Made by a program: the position numbers and the translations under genes. A DNA stretch of 64,000 bases from Arcticibacterium luteifluviistationis (GTDB lineage Bacteria > Bacteroidota > Bacteroidia > Cytophagales > Spirosomataceae): the NCBI RefSeq assembly GCF_003258705.1, contig NZ_CP029480.1, forward strand, positions 3,720,001-3,784,000, read 5' to 3'. This document shows, in pieces, positions 56,683-64,000 of the stretch (positions are counted from its first letter, which is position 1; the number at the start of each line of letters is the position of its first letter). The notes beneath the pieces were generated by a model that saw nothing but the letters and a program-made list of their open reading frames with translations, had not been told where the DNA came from and did not search any database.

Positions 56683-58179
56683 TTAATCTTCCCAGTCTAA
56701 GCTACGCTCAATGGCTTTTTTCCAGCCTTTGAAATATTTATCTCTTTTTTCTGAAGGCATTTTTGATTCCCAAGTTTTATCAATGCCCCAATTTTGTGTT
56801 AAATCATCAAAATTCTTCCAAAAACCTACCGCCATTCCTGCAGCATATGCCGCTCCCAAAGCTGTAGTTTCTATCATTTTAGGGCGAATAACCTCCACAT
56901 CCATAATGTCTGACTGAAATTGCATTAGCAACTCGTTCACCGTCATTCCACCATCTACACGTAAAGATTTAATTTCTATTCCGCTATCCTTTTCCATGGC
57001 TTCTAGCACATCTCTGGTTTGATAGGCTGTAGCTTCTAAAACCGCTCTAGCGATATGGCCCTTGTTTACATACCTTGTTAGGCCTGCTATAATTCCTCTG
57101 GCATTATTATTCCAATGTGGGGCATATAAACCCGAAAATGCTGGCACAAAATACGCTCCGCCATTATCATCTACAGATTCTGCAAGCTTTTGAACATCTT
57201 CGCTGTTTTTAATGATACCAAGGTTATCTCTAAGCCACTGCACCAAAGCACCAGCTATGGCCACAGAGCCTTCTAGAGCATAATGTACCCGCTGCCCATC
57301 AAACTGATAAGCCACCGTAGTTAATAAGCCAAACTTAGAAGGAATGGCCTCTGTACCTGTGTTCATTAACATGAAACAACCTGTTCCGTAGGTGTTTTTT
57401 GCTTCACCTGGGGCGTAACACGTTTGACCCACTAGGGCTGCCTGCTGGTCTCCTAAGATTCCTGCTAAAGGAACACCTCTTAATGGCTCAGACTTTATTT
57501 TACCATAAACCTTACTACTTGGTTCTATCCTCGGTAGCATGGCTTTTGGGATATTTAGTTTCTCTAAAATCTCATCTTCCCACTCCATGGTATTGATGTT
57601 CATCAGCTGCGTTCTAGATGCATTTGTAACATCTGTCAGGTGTAAACCGCCGTCAATACCGCCTGTTAAATGCCAAACGGTATAAGTATCCATGTTGCCA
57701 AAAATAGCTTCGCCTTTTTCGGCTGCTTCTCTAACGCCTTCTACATTTTCTAATATCCATTGGATTTTTAATCCACTAAAATAAGTGGCTAACGGAAGAC
57801 CCGTTTTTTCTTTGAACCAAGCGGAGCCTATGCTTTTTTCTAACTCGTCTACCTTTTTACCTACGCGAGTATCTTGCCACACTATCGCATTATAATAAGG
57901 CTTGCCTGTTTTACGGTTCCAGACCATGGCGGTCTCACGCTGATTGGTAATTCCGCAGGCTAAAATGTCAGGAATTCCAATATTTTGTTTTATACGAGCA
58001 TTTGCTATTACCTCTAGCGTGTTTTGTCTTATTTCTTCTGGATTGTGCTCTACCCAGCCTGCTTGAGGGAAAATCTGTTCGTGTTCTTTTTGACCTACCG
58101 ATACTATCTCGCCTTGCTTATTAAAGATTATGCAACGCGTGCTGGTGGTTCCTTGGTCTATTGATGCTATGTATTTCAT
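56683..58179 (-). CDS. glpK: glycerol kinase
   Basis: 498 residues from the ATG at 58179. A longer start at 58239 would begin inside the adjacent terminator and is rejected. Family marks: [11 protein letters not shown] (ATP loop), [28 protein letters not shown] and [26 protein letters not shown]. It phosphorylates glycerol to glycerol 3-phosphate in the cytosol. No glpF or glpD lies adjacent. Confidence 0.96.
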   Translation of the reverse strand: MKYIASIDQGTTSTRCIIFNKQGEIVSVGQKEHEQIFPQAGWVEHNPEEIRQNTLEVIANARIKQNIGIPDILACGITNQRETAMVWNRKTGKPYYNAIVWQDTRVGKKVDELEKSIGSAWFKEKTGLPLATYFSGLKIQWILENVEGVREAAEKGEAIFGNMDTYTVWHLTGGIDGGLHLTDVTNASRTQLMNINTMEWEDEILEKLNIPKAMLPRIEPSSKVYGKIKSEPLRGVPLAGILGDQQAALVGQTCYAPGEAKNTYGTGCFMLMNTGTEAIPSKFGLLTTVAYQFDGQRVHYALEGSVAIAGALVQWLRDNLGIIKNSEDVQKLAESVDDNGGAYFVPAFSGLYAPHWNNNARGIIAGLTRYVNKGHIARAVLEATAYQTRDVLEAMEKDSGIEIKSLRVDGGMTVNELLMQFQSDIMDVEVIRPKMIETTALGAAYAAGMAVGFWKNFDDLTQNWGIDKTWESKMPSEKRDKYFKGWKKAIERSLDWED

Positions 58180-58237
58180 TGATGGGTTGTTTTGAAAGAT
58201 TGAAATTAGGCATTTTGTTTCTCCAAAGAAATTAGGC

Positions 58238-58270
58238 ACAAAAAAACCTCACGAAATAATCCGTGAGGTC
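58238..58270 (-). terminator. intrinsic terminator of the RND efflux operon
   Basis: Eight-base stem ACCTCACG / CGTGAGGT with an eight-nt loop and T6 on the minus strand. It lies between the RND gene and glpK. Confidence 0.92.
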
Positions 58271-58291
58271 TTAAAATTTGAAGCGATAGCT

Positions 58292-61200
58292 TTATGCAAA
58301 ACTTAGCTCATCTTCATCTTTTCTATATTCTGCTGTAACAGCCTCTTCTCCTCTAATTCTCACCTGTATTCTATCAGATAAGTAATACAGACATGGTACA
58401 ATAATCAAGGTTAGAATAGTAGAGAAAATAAGTCCGAAAATAATGGTCCATGCCAAAATATTCCAGAACACAGCACTGTCTCCCCCTATGTTTACAGCCC
58501 ATTCCAAATCAACGAAAAGAGCTCCAAAGTCAAAGGCTAAGCCAATGGCCAAAGGAATCATACCCAATACAGTAGACGAAGCAGTTAACAGTACGGGTGT
58601 TAAACGTGTAGAACCACCTTCAATAATAGCTTCTCTTACTGTATAACCTCTTTTTCTTAACTCATCAATAAACTCTATTAAAAGGATACCATTTTTCACC
58701 ACAATACCCGCTAGTGCAATTATACCTACACCAGACATAATAACAGAGAACGTTTTATCAAAGGCCATAAAGCCTAATAAAACACCAATCAAACTCAAGA
58801 GAATGGTAAAGAAGATGATCATTGGCTTAATGATAGAATTAAACTGTGCCGCCAAAATCAAATAAATCATGGCCATGGCTATCAAAAAGGCTGAGCTTAA
58901 AAAAGCCATAGCTTCTGCCTGCTCTTTTTGCTCTCCACCTTGGCTAATGCTGTAGCCTGATGGTAATTCTAAATCTTCTAGTTCCGCAAAAATCTTCTGA
59001 TTGATTACTGTAGCTTCGTCTTTATATAAAGGCGTCACATCAGAACTTAGCGTTACGGTTCTTTCCGCATCTGTTCTGTTGATTTGACTAAATGTAGTAG
59101 AATATGAAATATCTGCCACAGTAGCTAAAGGAACACTTCTTAAGACTCCTCCCATATTCATGTCTCTGAAAGTCAGATTCATGCTTAAAAGTTTTTCTAT
59201 CTGGTTCCTGTCCTCTTGCTTTAAACGAAGCTGAATAGGGTACTCATCATCATTATCTCTAAACTTAGACACCTCTAGTCCAAACAAAGCCGTTCTTAAA
59301 GCCATGGCTACTTGAGCGGTACTTATACCTTCTCTTGAAGCTTTTTCTCTATCAATCTCAACGACAATTTCCGGCTTATTAGTTACCAAGTCAGACTTTA
59401 ACTCATCAATTCCCTGAATTCCTGAGTCTTCAATTTTCTTAAGAGCCTGCTTTTCAATTTCTCCTAATACGGCAAAGTCTTCTCCTGTTATTTCGATGGT
59501 AATGGCTTTACCCGTTGGCGGACCATTACTCTCTCTTTCTACAGAAATTTCTGTCCCTGGAATACCTTGAAGTGCATCTCTAACCTCCGAAAGTAGAAAC
59601 TGCGAAGAAATATCTCCTCTTTTCTCTTTCCCTATAAAGGCTATAGTCACCTTAGATTTATGAGGTGTAGCTGCCCTGTCAGGGTTCATAGGGTCACCCG
59701 CATTTTTACCAACGTTTGAAATTACCGAGTTAACGGCAGGCATAGCATTGTTTTCTTTTAAAACACTAAACACCTTACTTTCTATCTCCTTAGTAACCTC
59801 ATCCGTTTTTCGAGCATCGGTACCTACAGGCATCACATTATATATATAAATGTAATCAGGCTCACCAGATGGGAAGAATATCACAGATGGCTTCACTATT
59901 CCCATTAGAATAAAAGTACCTACTAGAAGTACAATAGAAGCTAAAACAGCCCAAACAGGTCTCCAACCGGTAATTATCCATCTAATTAATTTCCCGTAAC
60001 CGCTTTTTAAGCTTGGTAGGAAGTTTTCTTGAAAAGGAACAATCATCTTAGGAGTCAGTATATAATGATTGAACACATATAAAATGGCTATTAAAATCAA
60101 GACATTGGCCGCTCCAAAAAATCCTGTATTACCCGTACCTGCATAAATCAGGTAAAACAATACCGCTATCCCAACCAAGATACCTAAAGGCTTTAATAAG
60201 GTTCTGAAACCTTGATCTTTTCCTTTGTCTTCATCTTCTCTTTTCATAAAAGTGATTACAAAGACTGGGTTCATCACATAAGAAACTACCAATGAAGCAA
60301 ACAGCGTAAATATCAATGTGAAAGGAAGATATTTCATAAACTCCCCTACCATTCCTGGCCAAAATATCAGTGGGAAGAAAGGAGCGATGGTGGTCAATGT
60401 ACCCGCCATTACTGGAATAAATACTTCAGACGCTGCTAATCTTACAGCTTCTTTAATGCTTAGATTTTTATGCTTGTTAAAAATCCTGTGGGCATTCTCT
60501 ACCACCACAATGGCGTCATCCACCACCAAACCAAGTCCTAACAGGAAGGCAAAAAGCACGATGGTATTTAATGTAAAGCCCATCAACATTAATGGATAAA
60601 GTGCTAAAAGTGCCGAAAGCGGAACAGAAAGTCCCACAAAAATGGCATCTCTTACACCCATAAAGAACATCAATACTAACACCACGAAAATGAAACCCAT
60701 TACCACGGTATTGAGCAGGTCATTAAGGTCGGCCTCTGTTCTCTCTGACTGGTCAGCTGTAATAGTAATATTTAAACCCGCTGGTGCCGTTTCCTTAAAT
60801 TCATCTAAAATTTCTTCAATGGCTTGAGAGGCAACAATCAAGTTCTCTCCACCTCTCTTAATTACGTTAAGCGTAATTACTGGCTGGTTATCTAATCTTG
60901 CAAAATCTTGTCTTTCTTCATTCGAGTCAACCACTTCTCCTAGTTCAGAAAGTTTAGCAGTAGCTCCTGAGCCTGACCTAATTATTACATTTCTTAACTG
61001 CTCTATCGTCTTAAACTCTCCTTTGACACGCAGTGTTCTTCTTACATTTCCTACATTTAATTCACCACCAGAAATATTCACATTCTCGTTTTGAACGGCC
61101 ATTTGAATATCGCTAAAAGCCAATCCGTAAGACTGCAATTTTTGAAGGTCCAAGTTAATCTGAATCTCTCTTTCTAAAGCCCCTACTATATCAACACGAG

Positions 61201-61771
61201 AAATCTGAGACAAAGACTCTATCTCATCCTGAATTTGTTCTCCGTAAGTCTTGATTTTCTCTAAAGGAAACTGTCCAGAAAGGTTAATATTCATGATAGG
61301 AAACTCCGAAAAGTTAACTTCCAAAGCTGTTGGATCTTGATCCAAATCGGCTGGTAAATCTCTCCTTGCTTTGTCAATGGCACTCTTTACTCGCTCTTTT
61401 GCCACCTCTACTGTAACATTGGTATTAAACTCTACCAATATCACAGAAACATCTTGAAGGGCATTTGACTTGATTTTCTTAATACCTGACTCCGCTTTAA
61501 TCTGTTTTTCAAGCGGCTTGTTAATAAGGTTTTCTATATCTTCAGGTGCTGTACCTAAATAAACCGTATTGACGTAAATTTGTGGTATAACAATCTCCGG
61601 AAACTGCTCCTTAGGCAAATTATCATAAATGCCATAACCAGCTATGGTTAGCAGAAATGTAACCAAATAGACCGTCGTCTTATTGTTAGCCAAAGCCCCA
61701 ATGAGGTTATAAATAACACCTTTGCCTTCTGGTAGTTTTTCTGACTCTATATTATCTTTTGAATCTGTCAT
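58292..61771 (-). CDS. RND family efflux transporter permease
   Basis: A 1159-residue inner-membrane antiporter, the pump of a tripartite efflux system. Twelve membrane helices are visible with two large periplasmic loops. The proton-relay stretch GLVVDDAIVVVENAHR has the two Asp, and TPVLLTASSTVLGMIPLAIG is in the second half. There is a ~70-residue insertion near 515-585 with two further hydrophobic stretches (LIYAGTGNTGFFGAANVLIL), a feature of some Bacteroidota RND pumps. It follows the adaptor gene by 53 bp. Confidence 0.94.
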   Translation of the reverse strand: MTDSKDNIESEKLPEGKGVIYNLIGALANNKTTVYLVTFLLTIAGYGIYDNLPKEQFPEIVIPQIYVNTVYLGTAPEDIENLINKPLEKQIKAESGIKKIKSNALQDVSVILVEFNTNVTVEVAKERVKSAIDKARRDLPADLDQDPTALEVNFSEFPIMNINLSGQFPLEKIKTYGEQIQDEIESLSQISRVDIVGALEREIQINLDLQKLQSYGLAFSDIQMAVQNENVNISGGELNVGNVRRTLRVKGEFKTIEQLRNVIIRSGSGATAKLSELGEVVDSNEERQDFARLDNQPVITLNVIKRGGENLIVASQAIEEILDEFKETAPAGLNITITADQSERTEADLNDLLNTVVMGFIFVVLVLMFFMGVRDAIFVGLSVPLSALLALYPLMLMGFTLNTIVLFAFLLGLGLVVDDAIVVVENAHRIFNKHKNLSIKEAVRLAASEVFIPVMAGTLTTIAPFFPLIFWPGMVGEFMKYLPFTLIFTLFASLVVSYVMNPVFVITFMKREDEDKGKDQGFRTLLKPLGILVGIAVLFYLIYAGTGNTGFFGAANVLILIAILYVFNHYILTPKMIVPFQENFLPSLKSGYGKLIRWIITGWRPVWAVLASIVLLVGTFILMGIVKPSVIFFPSGEPDYIYIYNVMPVGTDARKTDEVTKEIESKVFSVLKENNAMPAVNSVISNVGKNAGDPMNPDRAATPHKSKVTIAFIGKEKRGDISSQFLLSEVRDALQGIPGTEISVERESNGPPTGKAITIEITGEDFAVLGEIEKQALKKIEDSGIQGIDELKSDLVTNKPEIVVEIDREKASREGISTAQVAMALRTALFGLEVSKFRDNDDEYPIQLRLKQEDRNQIEKLLSMNLTFRDMNMGGVLRSVPLATVADISYSTTFSQINRTDAERTVTLSSDVTPLYKDEATVINQKIFAELEDLELPSGYSISQGGEQKEQAEAMAFLSSAFLIAMAMIYLILAAQFNSIIKPMIIFFTILLSLIGVLLGFMAFDKTFSVIMSGVGIIALAGIVVKNGILLIEFIDELRKRGYTVREAIIEGGSTRLTPVLLTASSTVLGMIPLAIGLAFDFGALFVDLEWAVNIGGDSAVFWNILAWTIIFGLIFSTILTLIIVPCLYYLSDRIQVRIRGEEAVTAEYRKDEDELSFA

Positions 61772-61824
61772 TTTTGTATTTTTTTAATGGCTCTAAAACA
61801 AGAACTCCCTTAAGAAATTCTTAA

Positions 61825-62961
61825 TTAAAAAGAAACCAATTCACCGTCTACAATCTCCTGATAACCATCTGTAATTATGATATCACCAGCACTTAGACCT
61901 GTTAAAATTTCTATTTCGCCATTATAGCTTAAGCCCGTAGTTACTACTCTACCTCTAGCTACTTGGTTTTCACCATCTGTTTCAGCCACATATACTATGT
62001 CGCCTAATTCTGTTCTTTGAATTAAGTTTTGAGGAATCACTAATGCTGCACCTCTTGCTTGGTCTTGTATTTCCACCATGGCATTAAGATTTGGCTTAAG
62101 CTGCTTATCATAAGGTACTTTAGCTTCAGCAGTAAAAGTTCTACTCACTTGGTTTACCGTTTGGCTTACAAAGCTCAGTTTAGCAGTAATTTCTTTACCT
62201 AAATCTGGAAACTTAACTTTTACCAAGTCGCCTTTTTGAATAGTACCTGCATATGTATCAGGAATATTTACTACCACTTTAAGATCGTTAAGGTTTACAA
62301 TTCTCACAATACCTAAACCCGGAGAAGCCATTTCGCCTGCTTTCATTCTAACCTCATCCACATATCCAGCAATAGGAGCCGCTACGGTATTTTGAGCATC
62401 TTGAGCATTCATAGTTAATAATCTTTTTTCAAGATTATCCACTTGAGCTTTTGACTGAATGTATTGAATCTCTGTTCCAATTTTTTGGTTCCAAAGTGCT
62501 TCCTGACGTCCAAAAATAGTTTTAGCTGTTTCTAACTGGATTTTCACCTCGTTAATGCTATTTCTTAAAATACTGTTGTCAATTGTAGCAATGGTTTGAC
62601 CCTTTTTGACATAGTCTCCTTCCTTAACAAAAACACGTGTCAATGCTCCGCCCATTTGAGGACTAACAAAAACATTATTGACCGCATCTAATCTTCCGCT
62701 TGCTTCTACATAATGTGAGAAGTCTTGAGTAGTTAATGGCATTGCTTTTACCTGAGATACTTTCTTTTCAGCCTCTGGCTGCAAAATTCCAATCTCCGAC
62801 TTTAAAGCGTCAATCTTGTCTCCAATTTCTGTCGCTTCTGACTGTAGCTTTGATAGCTGAGCTTTTTTCCCTTCAATGCTAGTATCTTCTTTCTGTCCAC
62901 ATGAAAAACCAATAAAACTGAGTGTGGCTATAGTGATTAGTAAATACGCGTACTTTTTCAT
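61825..62961 (-). CDS. RND efflux periplasmic adaptor subunit
   Basis: A 378-residue membrane-fusion lipoprotein (lipobox IGFSC at Cys21). A coiled coil (residues ~30-65 and 135-170) flanks the lipoyl half-motifs VSPQMGGALTRVFVKEGDYVKKGQ and AAPIAGYVDEVRMKAGE. The beta-barrel and membrane-proximal domains follow. It bridges the RND pump and the TolC channel. It is 20 bp from the TolC-like gene. Confidence 0.94.
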   Translation of the reverse strand: MKKYAYLLITIATLSFIGFSCGQKEDTSIEGKKAQLSKLQSEATEIGDKIDALKSEIGILQPEAEKKVSQVKAMPLTTQDFSHYVEASGRLDAVNNVFVSPQMGGALTRVFVKEGDYVKKGQTIATIDNSILRNSINEVKIQLETAKTIFGRQEALWNQKIGTEIQYIQSKAQVDNLEKRLLTMNAQDAQNTVAAPIAGYVDEVRMKAGEMASPGLGIVRIVNLNDLKVVVNIPDTYAGTIQKGDLVKVKFPDLGKEITAKLSFVSQTVNQVSRTFTAEAKVPYDKQLKPNLNAMVEIQDQARGAALVIPQNLIQRTELGDIVYVAETDGENQVARGRVVTTGLSYNGEIEILTGLSAGDIIITDGYQEIVDGELVSF

Positions 62962-62981
62962 TTATCTTTTTTAAAAAATGA

Positions 62982-64000
62982 TTATTCAATTATTAATTTT
63001 CCATGTGCCTTATCTAAGTCCACTTTCGCTACTAGCACATCATAAAGTGCAGCGAAATAGTTTGTTTGAGCTTGTCTGTTATCGTTTTCGGCGTTAACTA
63101 CTTCCAAATTGCTCCCTACACCCTGTTGGTATTTTATTTTGGTTACTCGAAGAATTTCTTCTGCTAAGTCCATATTTCTTTTTTGAACCTCTAAGGTTTC
63201 TAGACCATTTTTCAGACTAACCGCGGCCTGGTCGTTCTCAAGCTTAAATGAATTGCGAAGCATTTCAGCAGAGTTATCTAACTGAATAATATTAAGACGC
63301 TGACGCTCAACCTGAATTTCCCTTAAACCACTATCATAAATAGGAATGTTAACAATTAAAGAAAGAGCAGAAGAGCCAAACCATTTCTCAAAAGGATTAA
63401 AAACAGTATTACTGTGCCCCGCTCCTAAACTTCCAGAAAAGGCAATGTTAGGAAGAGCTCCTTTCTGATACCTTTCTACGTTTAGGTTTAAAAGCTCACG
63501 ATTAGTTTTAAGTGTTTGATACTCTATTCTATCTTCTGGATTTACATCCGTATATGCTACTGAGCTAAGAGCTTTTAACTCTTGGTCTTCCAGTTTGTCT
63601 TTCAAACTAATAGGCTGATTAACATCAAAACCCATTTGAAACTTCAATAATTGATACGTAAGACTGATAAGGTTATTAACCTTTGAGAGTTCGGCTTCAA
63701 GGTTATTCTTTTGAACAGAAAGTCTGTCTAAGTCCAGTTTCTCAACAAATCCTTGCTTAAACATTTCACCCGTATTGTACCTTAGGGTATCAATTTGGCT
63801 AATATTAAGCTTTAAAAGTTCTGCTCTTTCTTGTGCTACCAAAGCCGAGTAATAGGCTTTAGTTACATTTTCTGCCACAGTAACTTTTGTTTGAACAATT
63901 TGCTGGTCGGCTAACTGCCTGTAGGTTTCTGCTGCTCTAAGACCAACTAACCAAGTAGCATCAAAAATTAATTGGTTAATACTTAAACCTGCTTGCCCAC
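62982..64000 (-). CDS. TolC family outer-membrane efflux channel, 5' part cut by window end
   Basis: The frame is open through the last base of the window, so the N-terminus is missing; about 338 residues are seen. The GTG near 63878 is internal, since ADQQIVQTKV continues upstream into QLIFDATWLVGLRAAE. Long helical segments with heptad spacing and NIPIYDSGLREIQVERQRL support the outer-membrane factor fold. First gene in transcription order of the efflux operon. Confidence 0.93.
   Translation of the reverse strand, partial: GQAGLSINQLIFDATWLVGLRAAETYRQLADQQIVQTKVTVAENVTKAYYSALVAQERAELLKLNISQIDTLRYNTGEMFKQGFVEKLDLDRLSVQKNNLEAELSKVNNLISLTYQLLKFQMGFDVNQPISLKDKLEDQELKALSSVAYTDVNPEDRIEYQTLKTNRELLNLNVERYQKGALPNIAFSGSLGAGHSNTVFNPFEKWFGSSALSLIVNIPIYDSGLREIQVERQRLNIIQLDNSAEMLRNSFKLENDQAAVSLKNGLETLEVQKRNMDLAEEILRVTKIKYQQGVGSNLEVVNAENDNRQAQTNYFAALYDVLVAKVDLDKAHGKLIIE

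Noticed and set aside
58180-58239. Upstream start of glpK
   Set aside because: It would begin in the terminator of the efflux operon; the ATG at 58179 directly precedes the conserved N-terminus.

Overview
The window reads as chromosomal DNA of a low-GC Bacteroidota, most likely of the order Cytophagales. The evidence is a SusC/SusD pair, a type IX secretion C-terminal sorting domain, Bacteroidota-type promoters (TTTG, a spacer of about 20 nt, then TAnnTTTG), a long SecA with a large insertion, a eukaryote-like class Ia ribonucleotide reductase and weak Shine-Dalgarno signals. No rRNA, tRNA, CRISPR array, insertion sequence or prophage was seen. The species cannot be named from the sequence alone.

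Layout. 1-8.6 kb: an oxidative sugar-metabolism neighbourhood with a truncated heme-binding dehydrogenase C-terminus, a DUF1080 protein, a beta-propeller/cytochrome c fusion, two sugar-isomerase-like TIM barrels, an OmpA protein and a tandem NIPSNAP protein. 8.6-15.4 kb: a secreted purple acid phosphatase, a GAF/multi-PAS histidine kinase, a JmjC-like cupin protein and a DUF4230 protein. 15.6-27.4 kb: secA with an SDR gene, an orphan SusC/SusD pair, a membrane phosphoesterase and a MATE pump. 27.4-36.5 kb: an M48 protease, convergent nrdB and nrdA, a 437-bp non-coding region with two perfect DnaA boxes, thiamine pyrophosphokinase, a LolA-like protein and FtsK. 36.7-46.9 kb: a frameshifted lipoprotein gene, kdsA, acpP-fabF-rnc, a siroheme dehydrogenase, a PpiD-like foldase, an SMP-30 family protein, an AlbA_2 protein, a catalytically incomplete M16 protein and a tiny acidic lipoprotein. 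47-53.6 kb: gtrA with nuoN-M-L-K and a DEDDh exonuclease. 53.7-58.2 kb: a radical SAM protein, a small accessory patch (HEPN protein, DUF2442-like ORF, dispersed repeat) and glpK. 58.3-64 kb: an RND efflux operon whose TolC gene runs off the end.

How genes work together. Most of the window is housekeeping: protein export and envelope (secA, lolA-like, ppiD-like), lipid and LPS precursors (acpP, fabF, kdsA), dNTP synthesis (nrdA, nrdB), chromosome segregation (ftsK), respiration (nuoKLMN) and efflux. Strong hairpin terminators or Bacteroidota promoters mark many transcription units, while three convergent pairs share a single four-base stop overlap with no terminator.

The most noteworthy non-routine items are: the possible cytochrome-linked 3-keto-sugar pathway at the left end; the inverted-repeat and DnaA-box region at 32.3-32.5 kb (DnaA-controlled nrdA or an origin-like site); the lone HEPN RNase-like gene beside a dispersed repeat at 54.8-56.6 kb; the lone M16 subunit without HxxEH; and the lysine- and arginine-free acidic lipoprotein. 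I did not find a clearly new multi-gene system.
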